Below, one piece after another: positions 45,241 through 55,750 of a stretch of DNA of 64,000 nt (position 1 is its first letter; each line of letters begins with the position of its first letter). The position numbers and the translations under genes are program-made. The notes below the pieces were generated by a model that saw only the letters and a list, made by a program, of their open reading frames with translations, did not search any database and was not told the origin of the DNA. This DNA is from Ectocarpus siliculosus (taxonomy: Eukaryota > Sar > Phaeophyceae > Ectocarpales > Ectocarpaceae): assembly GCA_000310025.1 (NCBI GenBank), contig FN648655.1, positions 25,914 through 89,913 on the forward strand, written 5' to 3'.

Positions 45241-45680
45241 TCAGGCGAAACTGACCGCAAGACTTCGCCCCACGTCCTCCTTGCTGTTCGCCATCATCGT
45301 GGCGAAGACTCGGCGCTGATCGAATGCCTCCCGGTGTTGTGCCGCTTCTTCTCCTTGTTCTTCGGGGTGCACCGCCTCGTTGTCATGGCCATCGTCGAAC
45401 GTAGGGCCCCAGTTATGATCGTCATCGCCGCTCCTCCGATCCTTGCCCGAGTAGGCATCGCTGCTGCCATCCTCCTGCTCATCGCCGCTACGCCTACCCT
45501 TGCCTATGTAGGCATCACTTCCGGCATCCTCCTGGTCGTCGCTGTTACTCCTAATCTTTTCCGAATGGTCATCACTGTCGTCGTTATGCCCCTTGATGGT
45601 GCCATTCCCGCTTCCCCTCCCCTCTCCACGCTCTTCTGCGGCAGACTGCCGTCGATCCCACCCTCGTTGGTGACAGTATC
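45241..45680 (-). CDS. Possible terminal exon, acidic repetitive protein
   Basis: On the minus strand a frame without an ATG is open from about 45680 to a TGA at 45243-45241. It encodes a hydrophilic peptide with an imperfect repeat: QEDAGSDAYIGKGRRSGDEQ, then EDGSSDAYSGKDRRSGDDDH, preceded by DDSDDHSEKIRSNSDD and followed by HDNEAVHPEEQGEEAAQHRE and SKEDVGRSLAVSFA at the end. A candidate acceptor (GACGGCAG) lies near 45650. The composition is that of a disordered acidic region. I recognise no domain and find no upstream exon in the repeat array that follows. Confidence 0.4.
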
Positions 45681-45849
45681 ACTGCCATCCACTGTACCCC
45701 CCCGGGATTCTTGCCCCTGGCCACCTTTTTCCCCACCCGGTTTTGTGGTTGTTGGGGTACCGGCATCGTTCTGGCATGTGCTCCGTCTGCGTCGCCGAGA
45801 CCAGCAAGAACCGTTTGCCTCCAACCTTTTGAACCGATAACCACATCGT

Positions 45850-48480
45850 ACGAGTCGGTACAAAGCCAAGACGTCCGGTGTCCCACGTCCCGGTGTGAAA
45901 CCGATTTCTGACTCCGACACGCATATCTCCCTGGTTTGAGCGAATCGGAGGCATCATGTCCCAGGGCGTCGTTTCCGAATACATGTTTCACGGTCAGTTT
46001 CGAGGAGGGAACTCGACGAGGGAACCGATGTGCATGTGAAACAGAACTCTACGTTTTCAGTAGCACGACACGGTGGTCGATGTCGGGATGAACTTCTTGA
46101 AAACGTTCTGTGACATCCCAACGGATATTTTACCATGCCGTAGAAGAAATATTGCTCCATGGAAACGCTGTCTTGACGAAATTCAATCATTCATTCTTGC
46201 CGACGACATTCATAGCCAGCTTTGGGTGTTCCAAGTTCCGAACATGCTACTGTAGTTCACTGTTAAAACCTTACTTGATATTTCACTCCTTCACTCTTGT
46301 CCATGGCATTCATATCGAGGGTTATCTGTGCCAGAGGTCATGGTGTGAAACCGAGTCCCGACTCCTACACGCAAAACTCCCTCGGTTGATCGAATAGGAG
46401 ACATGTCATCGCAGGATGTCATTGCCCAAAACCCGTTACACTGTTAGCTTTGAGAAGTGTTATTCCTCGAGCGAACCCATATGCATCCGAAACAAGACCC
46501 TACTTTCTCGGTAGGACGGCAGGTTGGTCGAATTGGGAGTGAACGTTCGTTAAATCTGTGACATCTCAAAGACAACCGTACCATATCGTTCAAGAAACAC
46601 AACTCCACGGCAACATAGGCTAGACCAAATCCACCCATGCATCTTCTTCGACGACATTCATAGGCAGGGCTTTCGGTGTCCCAGGTTGGGGTGTGAAACC
46701 GAGCCCCGACTTCTTGAAATCATGATGTTTCACTGTCGCAATATCCTCCGTGATAATTTCACTCCCTCCTTCTTGTCCATGACATTCACAACGCGGGGCT
46801 TGGCTGTGCCCTAAGTCCCGATGCCACACGGAGTTCCGTGTCCGACATGCATATCTCCCCTTGTTTGAGCCAAACAAAGGGATCATATCGCAGAGCGTCG
46901 TTGCCAAATACATGTTTCAAGGTCAGCTTCAAGGAGACTTCCTCGTCGAGGGACCCGATATGAATCTGAAACAGAACTCTACGTTTTCAGTAGCACACAC
47001 ACGGGGGTCGATGTCAGAATGAACGTGTTGCCAAAATTCTGCTACATACTAAAGAAAACCGTACCATGACATTGAAGAAATGGAGCTCCACGAAAACACG
47101 GTCTTGACGAAACTCACTTGTTCATTCTTGCCGATGACTTCATAGGCGGTCTTCAGTGTCCCAAGTTGCAGTGTGAAACCGGATCCGCACTCCGTGCAAA
47201 TATCTCTTTCACGTTCGAGACCCCTACGTGAGAATTTCATTCCTATGATTTTATCCATGGCATTCATATCGCGGGTTATCGGTGCCAGACGTCATCGGTG
47301 CCAGACGTCCTCAATGAAACGAAGTCCGACTCCGACACGCACATCTCCTTAGTTGGATCGAATCGAAGACAGAAATATCTTCGTAGGATGCCATTGCCCA
47401 ATACAATATTCACTGTCAGCTTCAAGAAGGGCTACTCGTCGACAGAACCAATTTGCACCTGAAACAAACTTTGCCTTATCGGTAGCACGACAGGGTTGTC
47501 GAATTGGGAGTGGAAGGTGGTCAAAATCCATGGCATCCCACTGAAACTGGTACCATGCCGTTGAACAAATAAATCTGCACGTATATAGGGTCTTGACGAA
47601 GTTCGCTCATTCGTTGTCTTCGACGACATTCATAGGCAGGGATTCCGGTCGCCCAGGTTAGTCTGTGAAACCGAGCACCGAATTCTTCAACTGTGATGTT
47701 TCGCTGTCGGAGCCCCCTGTGTAAAAGGTTTTCTCCCTAATTCTTGTCCATCAAACTCATAGCCAGGGTTTGTCTGCCAGAAGTCCGGGTGAAACCAAGT
47801 CCCGACTTCGATACGCATATCTCCCTTGTTTGATCGGGTCGAAGACAGAAATATCTTTTCAGAAAGTCTTGCCCAATTCCATTTCGCTGTAAGGTTAGAG
47901 AACGGTTAGTCGTCGAGAGAACCAAGATGCGCCTGAATCTATACTCTGCTTTTCCGGTAGACGACATGGGAAGTTCGTCAAAATATGTGAAATCCCGAAG
48001 AATATTGTACCTAATCGTTGAGCAAATGTCCTCCGCGCAAAAACAGTCTGGACGAAGTTCACTCGTGCATTCTGTTGGACGGCATTCATAGGCAGGGTTT
48101 TCGGTGTCCATGTTGGGGTGTGAAATCGAGTCCCGACTTCTTCAAACATTGGTGCTTCACTGTCGTTACCCTGACCGTGACAATTTCACTCCCTCCTTCT
48201 TTTCCATGACATTCATACTGAGAGCAGGCTGTGCCCGAAGTCCCGATGTCACACCGAGCTCCGACTTCGACATGCATTTCTCCCTTGTTTGATCGAATCA
48301 ATGACATAACATCGCACGGTGTCATTGTCCGAAACATGTTTTACTGTCAGCTTCGAGGAGGCTTCCTCGCCGAGGGAACCGATGAGCGTTTGGAGTGAAA
48401 ACTCTGCCTTTTAGAACTTGAGTGGCACGACACTCCTTTGAATATCTGGATGTGAAAATACTGCCGAACCAACACGATTA
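45850..48480. repeat. Diverged tandem array, period about 450-490 bp
   Basis: A block of the form CACTGTCAGCTTCGAGGAGG...TCGTCGAG.GAACCGAT recurs at about 45987, 46436, 46916, 47408, 47880 and 48338 (spacings 449, 480, 492, 472, 458). Between these, every unit also repeats GTGTGAAACCGAGTCCCGAC, CATATCTCCCTTGTTTGA, CCATGCCGTTGAAGAAAT-like, and GACATTCATAGGCAGGG words. Units are perhaps 70-80% alike. Minus-strand frames of 60-138 codons recur at similar positions (for example with GFTPQPGTPKALPMN) but are broken in different places. If they once coded, they are decayed. Confidence 0.85.
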
Positions 48481-49074
48481 TCCAAGGTAAGGTAGTATGT
48501 TTTTTGGTGAAATATTTGGGCTACATGGAAACGGACCCGATCAATTTCATTCCTTCCTTTCATAAAATTCGCAGCAGATTGGGCGGTATTCGGAGAAATA
48601 GCCTACACCAACTGCTACAGGCGAGAAAATCATGATCGGTCAACCCACCGTGCGCTCCCGCCCAATCGCATTTCTCCGAAACTTATGCACCGTCCGAAGC
48701 AGTTCCCGACCCCCACGCTGTTGCTGGCGTTCCTCCGCTGCGGCGTTTCCGTCGCTGATGCCCTCCGGCGCGCTCGGCGAAGGATATTTGACTTTCCACC
48801 CCGCTTCCCACGCTTTTGCCGTGGACTGAGGGTGGTGGGCAAGTGAGGCTACCCCCTTGCGGCCCGTACGCCAATCTCCTGCAGGAATTCCACCCGTGTC
48901 CGCCATTTTTGAAGATGTACCACCCACCGTCTGCAGTCCACCTTCTCCGGCCATCTTGCCGACCCCACTGCATCCCTTTCGTAATCCCATATCTTCTCCG
49001 TATTGTTCTCCCTGTATTTCCCCCATCCACCTGTGCCTTCGTTCTCGGCCGTCGTAAGGCTGTAGAAAGGGAGC
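48481..49074. other. GC-rich stretch, coding status unclear
   Basis: Both strands are open in long overlapping frames (plus 48816-49520, minus 49026-48640 and 49448-48849). I cannot choose a real one. Minus-strand segments such as SARWPEKVDCRRWVVHLQKW look somewhat like folded protein but match no family I can name. Confidence 0.3.
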
Positions 49075-49640
49075 ATGTTAGAGTGGCAACCGCATGTTGG
49101 CTTCGGTCGAATACCGGCTTGCGCGATAGCTGTTGGCCGTGGAAACCCAGCAACCTCGTTTTTGGCCACGTAAAATTCGTTCTCGGAATATTTTACTCGG
49201 TGTCGTGCATAAGTCATATTTACGACAATTGTTTTCGGCCGAAGGACGGCTTGTGTGACAGTGGGGGGCCTTGGGAACACAGTGCAAATGGGTTCGTGCC
49301 TATTGGAGATGTTTTCGGAACTTTTCGTGCGGTGTCGTACATAAGACACCGGCGAGGTGGTGCTGCGGCCACATTCTTGGGCGTATCTCGGGAACCACAT
49401 ACTCGGCGAAATGACGGCTTGTATGACAGCTGGGGGCCATGGAAACACAGTTCAATTGATTTCATGCCCGTTGGAGGTGTTTTCGGAAAGTTTCGCGGTG
49501 TGTCAGAAAATAAGCATTAATACGGCACCGCGGAGGTGGTGCCGTGACATCATGTTGGGCCATATCTCGACAGCCACCGGTCACTATGGGACCAACGAGG
49601 GCTTACGCGACAGCTGAGAGCCGTGTCGAAAATACTACGG
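49075..49640. repeat. Tandem array, four units of 130-190 bp
   Basis: The block CGGCTTG(T/C)(G/A)(T/C)GA(C/T)AGCTG..GGCC.TGGAAACACAG appears at about 49113, 49246, 49413 and 49601. Other shared words are TTTTCGGAA.(A/T)TTT and CGTATCTCGG. In the plus frame the units give GLRDSCWPWK, GLCDSGGPWE, GLYDSWGPWK, each followed by an FG-rich block. The similarity could be coding or simply the DNA repeat. Confidence 0.75.
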
Positions 49641-51112
49641 TGTCGTAAATAGCGATGGGTTTGTGGCCTACTTTGGGGCTTAGAGCACACTTCACCCAAG
49701 CCATGTAAGGGGGACACGTCGTGTGCTACTAGGAACGACGTTTCACGAATAGTTTGAGCGGATTGGGTGCTCTCTTGATGTGCTACGCACCCGTTTCGTG
49801 TGATCATGGCTTGGGGCTTCGCAAGACGGGGACTCTAGCTCGCGCATGGCGTACCCGGGCAACTACAGGGCTCCTCGGTGCCCTAATGCTTGATATTGGA
49901 ATTTGACTTCCCCCCCCGTGAATGACTCGAATAAGAATTTGGGTGCTTGGTGCCGACAAATTTGTGTTTCGTGCACCCTACAGTAGGTGCCTCGTCAGAG
50001 TCCTTATTTGGGTGATTCCGAAGCTTTTCACGATTGTTTTCGCAAATTTTGTGATTGTGGGCAAGTGGCGCAATGTTGTCTTGTCGACTGTGTAGGCGTA
50101 GCTTGCTAACCATGGAGCACCTCCTTTGTCTTTTGTCCCCGCGTTCTTGTCGTTGAAGGGAAATCTGTCGATTTTTAGGTGGCGGGGGCCTACATTAACC
50201 TTGCAACATACGATTGGATGCCTGAATTGACGCCAGCACCTGTTTTTCATGTACTTCATTGTTCGCCGTCCTCGATGCCGTTCCAGGAACCTCTACTACT
50301 GCGGCATAACATCCGTGGAGGCCGACGCCTTCCTGGGCCTCGAGGCTTTCGTTCATCTGTAAGCCCCCTTCAATGTATATACATGAATATCCTCTCTTTG
50401 AATCAGCGCTCACACCTCACAAACCCCTACCTGGTAGCTGCTACAGTTTTGGTACCGGTAAGTGTGTGTCATGCGTCCACACCTCTGCTCGCGGAGAAAT
50501 CCGCTCGGAATGGGATAAACACGCAGGTATCGGGGTATCACCGGGTATTTGTACGTACCTTCTTGGCAGAATTGAAGCGGCCTGGGTGCAGCACCAATTG
50601 AGTATTGCTTGTGTTCCCTCCTCGGTGTTGCTTTTGATCAAAGGCTTGACAGGAAATTGGTGTATTCTGTCTTCAGCTGTCAACCTTTCTCCACGTGCGA
50701 ACCCCTTTCGTCGGTGCTCTTTACCACCGTCTGCGCTGCGATGGGAAGTTCCAACAGCATGGCCTTGGCGCGTAGGTCATCCTCAGTAGAACAGATGAGG
50801 CCCGTCGTGAGGACACAGCGTTGCATGTGATGGGCGAACGGAGCTCTTTGCTCGAAAGGCCTACAGTAGTCTGTACAATTCTCATTCTCGCAAGCAAGCT
50901 CTGCGTCATGTCTTGGTGGTCTGTGGATCGGATGTGGACCTACCTTTCAACTGTCCATATGCATCATAGTCCCCAGGTGCTTTCATCAGGCTTTCGCATT
51001 GAGGCCCTTCGTCCAGAATGTTTGTTGCTATCTTAAAAAAGCCTCCCTATCCCTTTCGTTGCTCCATGTCCGCCGCCCCCCGTTTTACCTCTCCCTCTTT
51101 CTCCTGCCTGTC
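49641..51112. other. Stretch with no recognised gene
   Basis: Short frames on both strands (for example plus 50373-50789) lack known domains. A donor-like CATCT/GTAAGC ends a small plus-strand open block near 50361, but no partner exon is evident. Confidence 0.35.
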
Positions 51113-51122
51113 TCTCTCTGTT

Positions 51123-51208
<86 letters not shown>

Positions 51209-51275
51209 TGCGTGTCTGTCTGCCTCTCTCTCTCTCTTTCTTTCTATCTCTCTCTCTCTCTCACCCCCCCTTATA
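51113..51275. repeat. (CT)n microsatellite
   Basis: About 160 bp is almost pure CT/TC dinucleotide with occasional TG or TTT interruptions. The overlapping open frames (poly-Leu/Ser) are artefacts. Confidence 0.97.
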
Positions 51276-51904
51276 GATGGTGCTCACCTTGGGGAATCCT
51301 AACACATCGACCTCAACTCACATACAGGGGTATAGGCCTTGAGAATTCGTTGGGACATTTACCAGCCGGAGCATTCAACGGTCGTTCGGCCCTACATAAA
51401 GCTGTGAGAGGCTATTGTAGCCATGGCCGCCACCCTTCCACTTGGGTCGTTGCAGACATGCAAAGGTGCTCTGTCGATCCGCCCACATGGCTAGAGATGA
51501 GCGCCCCCATATTGCGGTGCCGAAATCCGAAACGTTGAGGGTATTGTGATCTCGTTGGCTCAACCGTCTACGAGATCGACACATACATACCGTTGAACCT
51601 ACATGCTGGACGCCAATCTCTCCAAACCAGCGCTACCAAATGAGAGAAGAGAAAAATTGCGGGATGGTACGGATGGTTGTTGGAAGATTGACTCCAAACG
51701 CTCTGCGAGAATCGCAAGGTTTAGATGGGCTCTACAGTCGCCAGTCCAGGCGATACATTCGGGATTCGCGGCGGGCAATAGCCTTCGCTTCTCCCACGGG
51801 GACATTTCGGATGCTGTGAAAGTCTGATACCTTCGGGTGTGTACAGGCGATTTACACATAACACACTGAGGAACGCTCGCAGTCATCTACATTATAGTAT
51901 TTTT
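51276..51904. other. Stretch with no recognised gene
   Basis: A 95-codon minus frame (51886-51599) and a 74-codon plus frame cover part of it; neither shows a domain. Confidence 0.35.
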
Positions 51905-52345
51905 TAGTGAAATATTTCATGGAAGTCCATGGAACATACTTTCATCACGGAAGTCTATGCAACATTTCATGGACGTTCAAGAAATAATCCAGTGACGCCA
52001 ACTTGGTTGATAAATGCTGACAATGAGCCTTGGCAGTGTTCGACATTGATTTCCATGAAATGTGTGCATGGGCTTTTCATTGGACTTCCAAGAAAACTTT
52101 TACTTGTTTCCACGGAGCTCCATGGGCTTCCAAGAATCTCTTGATGGAACTCCTTTCACTTCCATGAAACTTTTCATGGAAGTCCATGGACGTCCATGGA
52201 ACTCTTCATGAAATATTTCATGGAAGTCCAAGGAGTTCCATGAAATCCTATGAAATGTTTCATGAAAGTCCATGGAGTTTCATGAAAAGTTCCATGGAGC
52301 TCCATGGACTTCCATAGAAATCGTCATGGAATTTCATGAAAAATG
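51905..52345. repeat. TTCATGGA/TTTCATGAAA palindromic-word array
   Basis: The words CATGGA, CATGAAA, TTTCATG and TCCATGG recur every 8-20 bp in both orientations, as in CTTTTCATGGAAGTCCATGG. The array runs up to an A-rich tract at 52346-52360. It has the same building principle as 3455-3715 and continues at 52860-54015 on the other side of a 0.5-kb unique segment. Confidence 0.85.
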
Positions 52346-52390
52346 TAAAAAAAAAAAATGAATAAAACTACCATTATAATAATTGAGATG

Positions 52391-52669
52391 AATCACACGG
52401 ACGACGGGCTCAGGGTGCATCTGCTCCAAGCCGAAAGAAAAGTGAGTGGTGGACGCCATCGTCCGCCCATCAGCAGAGCCGCGGGAGAAGTCAAACGGCC
52501 GGGCACAACAACCTCGCCGACGGCCTCCACCGCCAGCTCGTCGCGTTCAGCAATGAATGGGTGTCCCATCACAGCCAGCCCCGATCTGGCGAACCGTCGA
52601 ATAATGGAGGGGCGGAAGAAGGCGAAAGGGAAAAACATTTCCAACCGATACCTAGCCATTGCCGAGTGA
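52391..52669 (+). CDS. Small open frame between palindromic-word arrays
   Basis: A plus-strand frame from ATG 52388-52390 on gives about 93 residues (MNHTDDGLRVHLLQAERKVS start, RRIMEGRKKAKGKNISNRYL near the end). The opposite strand is open as well. The basic tail and the position between two inverted CATG arrays make it a candidate cargo of a foldback element. There is no domain, and the support is weak. Confidence 0.25.
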   Translation, partial: NHTDDGLRVHLLQAERKVSGGRHRPPISRAAGEVKRPGTTTSPTASTASSSRSAMNGCPITASPDLANRRIMEGRKKAKGKNISNRYLAIAE

Positions 52670-53233
52670 GGTAGGTGAGGTGCGTTCCGAAACCCTTGTC
52701 CAAGGGAGTGTCGTGAACACAAATTCAGGACACTCAGTTAGTTATAGACTACATAGTCGAAAATCGGGGTAATTTTGTTCCATTTTGGGGGGGGCGGGGA
52801 CATATCCCCATGTATCCTCGGGTTTTCCGCCGACGCGTCGGCGCTTCGGCGTCCCGCCCTCGCATGGAACATTTCATGGAGGCCCATGGGTTTTCATGAA
52901 ACATTTCATGAACGTTCATGGATGTTCATGAAATGTTTCATGGAAGCCCATGGGCCTCCATGAAATGTTCCATGCGAGGGCGGGACGCCGAAGCGCCGAC
53001 GCGTCGGCGGAAAACCCGAGGATACATGGGGATATGTCCCCGCCCCCCCCAAAATGGAACAAAATTACCCCGATTTTCGACTATGTAGTCTATAACTAAC
53101 TGAGTGTCCTGAATTTGTGTTCACGACACTCCCTTGGACAAGGGTTTCGGAACGCACCTCACCTACCTCACTCGGCAATGGCTAGGTATCGGTTGGAAAT
53201 GTTTTTCCCTTTCGCCTTCTTCCGCCCCTCCAT
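52604..53233. repeat. 630-bp inverted repeat abutting an assembly gap
   Basis: 52604-52918 (ATGGAGGGGCGGAAGAAGGC onward) is repeated as its reverse complement at 52919-53233, with mismatches only near the centre. Landmarks on both arms are CAAGGGAGTGTCGTGAACAC, GTTATAGACTACATAGTCGA and CCGACGCGTCGGCGCTTCGG. The centre lies in CATGGA/CATGAAA words. The right arm ends exactly at the N gap. Confidence 0.95.
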
Positions 53234-53333
53234 NNNNNNNNNNNNNNNNNNNNNNNNNNNNNNNNNNNNNNNNNNNNNNNNNNNNNNNNNNNNNNNNNNN
53301 NNNNNNNNNNNNNNNNNNNNNNNNNNNNNNNNN
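53234..53333. other. Assembly gap (100 N)
   Basis: Exactly 100 N, between the right arm of the inverted repeat and a further direct copy of its left arm. Confidence 0.99.
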
Positions 53334-53627
53334 CTAGCCATTGCCGAGTGAGGTAGGTGAGGTGCGTTCCGAAACCCTTGTCCAAGGGAGTGTCGTGAAC
53401 ACAAATTCAGGACACTCAGTTAGTTATAGACTACATAGTCGAAAATCGGGGTAATTTTGTTCCATTTTGGGGGGGGCGGGGACATATCCCCATGTATCCT
53501 CGGGTTTTCCGCCGACGCGTCGGCGCTTCGGCGTCCCGCCCTCGCATGGAACATTTCATGGAGGCCCATGGGTTTTCATGAAACATTTCATGAACGTTCA
53601 TGGATGTTCATGAAATGTTTCATGGAC
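53334..53627. repeat. Second direct copy of the inverted-repeat arm
   Basis: Identical by eye to 52652-52945 (offset 682 bp), then it diverges into other CATGGA words. The same segment is therefore present three times around the gap: direct, inverted, direct. Confidence 0.93.
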
Positions 53628-54015
53628 GTCCATGACCTTTCATGAAATATTTCATGAAAATATTTCATGAAATTTCATGGAAGACCATTGGATGTTCATG
53701 ACATATTTCATGAAAGGCCATGGACGTCCATGAAACGTCCATGAAACATTACATGGACGTTCATGGGCTATCATGAAATATTTCATGACCCCCATGGGGC
53801 CTCCATGATTTTTTTTTTTATGAACGTTCATGGGCGTCCGTTTCATGAACGTTCACGGGCGTTCAGGAAAGCATGTCATGAACGTCCATGAAATTGTTCC
53901 ATGAAAAGTTTCATGACAAGGAGTGAAATTATTTCATGGAAAGTTTCATGACAAAAATGTCATGGACATCCATGGAACTTTTCACGGAATGCCGTGAAAA
54001 CTTTCATGGAATTCC
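53628..54015. repeat. TTTCATGAAA/CATGGACGTCCATG palindromic-word array
   Basis: Continuation of the CATG-word array with units such as ACGTCCATGAAA, GTTTCATGACA and GTTCATGGGC, ending at CACTGTTATAACAGTGAATC (54031-54050). Non-coding. Confidence 0.85.
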
Positions 54016-54444
54016 ATGGACTTCGAAATTCACTGTTATAACAGTGAATCCATTTACACGATAATGTGGGAACCCCGGTTTGTTCTGCTCGCGCGACACA
54101 CTGCGGAGAGAGCACGCACCAACTCAAGAACAAATTAGCACATACTTTCGACGATAATCTACAACACCTCTTCGAGAACCGATACGGGACAATCGTCAAC
54201 ATCCACAAGCCTACATCCCCAAGAGGTTATGAGCCTCGGTTAGCGCTCTGGCACATCGTTCGAGGTCAAGTTCGAGGAAACGAGGATTCGGGACTCGTGA
54301 CAAGATCTAGAAGCAAGGAATACTTTCTGGATCTACGAGTTCTACGACGGAAATCAAGAACACGAGAAATTGGATCGGTTTGGCGGAGCTCCAGGATCCA
54401 ACAAGCAAGTACAAGCCCTCAAGCGCAGCAGCTGGTGTAACATC

Positions 54445-55260
54445 ATGGCAGAGTCCACCGGCAAGCTCACGTCGATCGTCAGAGGGATCCCGAAGTTCGA
54501 CGGGAATCCAAACAAGTATGAAGATTGGAAGGTCGACATCAAGACCGTTCTGGAATTATCTCGGCGGGACATGTTCGAGATATTGAATGGCGACTCCTCA
54601 AGACCGAAGGAGATCTATGCGCGGCGAGCCCGTGCATCAGGCACCATGGAAGCCCCGGTGCCCAGCGAGGAAGTCGCTGACGGGGACAGCAGCAAGGTTG
54701 TAGGAAGTCAAGAAAAATCATCAGCCAGCAGTGCGGCGACTGCTGTTGTGATACCAGGATGTACCGCGGATCGTGACAGTCCCGGGACAGGATCGCCGGA
54801 TCTTCAAGCGCGAGATTCGGAACAACCTGGACCACCTCAGAATCAACGTGAGATTGATGAATGGGAGCAGATCAACGCTCTACTATACAACGTCTTATTC
54901 CTGACTACCAGTGGAGACGCAAAGTATTTTATGCGTACATACGAGGCCAAGAAAGGAAGGAAGGCAGACGGGCTAGCAGGCTGGCTTGCGCTGGAGAACA
55001 AACATCAGAACAAGTCAACTCACAGGAGGCAACAACTCATGCCAAGACTTGCCAACTTCCGAATGGAAGAAGGATCCGATCCGGACACCTTCTTCAGGAA
55101 CATTGACCAGCTCGCCGAGCAGCTCGAGCTGGTAGGAGAGCATGTTTCGCGGCATAGAAAAATGGACACCATCATGAGGGGGATGCCCAGAGAGTGCGAG
55201 TCCATCAAGTTCCACGTCATGAGCAATCCAGCGTGGCCTCACCCAGATCCACGGCGCTAG
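54445..55260 (+). CDS. Gag of a second Ty1/copia lineage (truncated element)
   Basis: ATG 54445 opens a 271-residue protein. IVRGIPKFDGNPNKYEDWK at the start, LLYNVLFLTTSGDAKYF and GLAGWLALENKHQNKSTHRR in the middle, and RLANFRMEEGSDPDTFFRNI with MRGMPRECESIKFHVMSNP near the end are the hallmark blocks of copia Gag (UBN2-type capsid). A low-complexity insert (residues about 50-115) separates the first two blocks. The frame stops at 55260 within a 23-bp tandem duplication (CTCACCCAGATCCACGGCGC twice, 55238-55280). No zinc knuckle or pol follows, so the element is cut off. It is not close to the gag at 12300-13474. TGTTATAACAGTGAATCC at about 54033 might be the LTR start; the second LTR is not found. 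Confidence 0.8.
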   Translation: MAESTGKLTSIVRGIPKFDGNPNKYEDWKVDIKTVLELSRRDMFEILNGDSSRPKEIYARRARASGTMEAPVPSEEVADGDSSKVVGSQEKSSASSAATAVVIPGCTADRDSPGTGSPDLQARDSEQPGPPQNQREIDEWEQINALLYNVLFLTTSGDAKYFMRTYEAKKGRKADGLAGWLALENKHQNKSTHRRQQLMPRLANFRMEEGSDPDTFFRNIDQLAEQLELVGEHVSRHRKMDTIMRGMPRECESIKFHVMSNPAWPHPDPRR

Positions 55261-55489
55261 GCTCACCCAGATCCACGGCGCGACGCTGAGGGCGTTGTCG
55301 CATCTCCCGTGTTTCGTACAGTGCACACGCACGCCGAGGCCTTGGGCAGGTCTCTTCATTATACTTACTTGTTGCAGATTTAAACGGTACGGTGGGTTTA
55401 GTTGTTTTCAAAGCTCCAAGACGTGTCGTCTTTCCTTAGTCGGGACGAATAGGTCCCGTGGTGATTGATCATCATGAATACCCGTCGGC
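55261..55489. other. Short non-coding link
   Basis: No features beyond the end of the small duplication. Confidence 0.4.
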
Positions 55490-55750
55490 ACCCGTAGGGT
55501 GCTACACCACCAATACCAATGGATCGCTACCCACGGTTGTCACCACGGGTGCCTGTGGCTACCCACGGTGACGACCATGGGCTAGCGTTAGGCATCAGTT
55601 TGGGTGCCCATGGGTCACCATGTGTGTGGCCATGAGTCACCATGGGTACCCACGGGATAATTTCACTTGGTTATGTATGGGTACCCATGGGTACCCATGG
55701 ACATTGCCTATGGTGCCCGTGGGTACCCACGGGGTAATTTCACTTGGTTA
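55490..55750. repeat. GGGTACCCATGGGTACCC palindromic-word array
   Basis: The words GGTACC, CCATGG, CCCACGG and CCGTGGG alternate, as in ATGGGTACCCATGGGTACCC (about 55676-55698). An 18-bp segment GGTAATTTCACTTGGTTATG-like also recurs (about 55658 and 55735). It is the fourth word type of this kind in the window. Confidence 0.8.

Noticed and set aside
51018-51538. Leu/Ser-rich frames of 94-179 codons
   Set aside because: They translate the (CT)n microsatellite.
53115-53404. Identical small frames on both sides of the 53.2-kb gap
   Set aside because: They span the N run and come from the inverted-repeat arms, so they are not genes.
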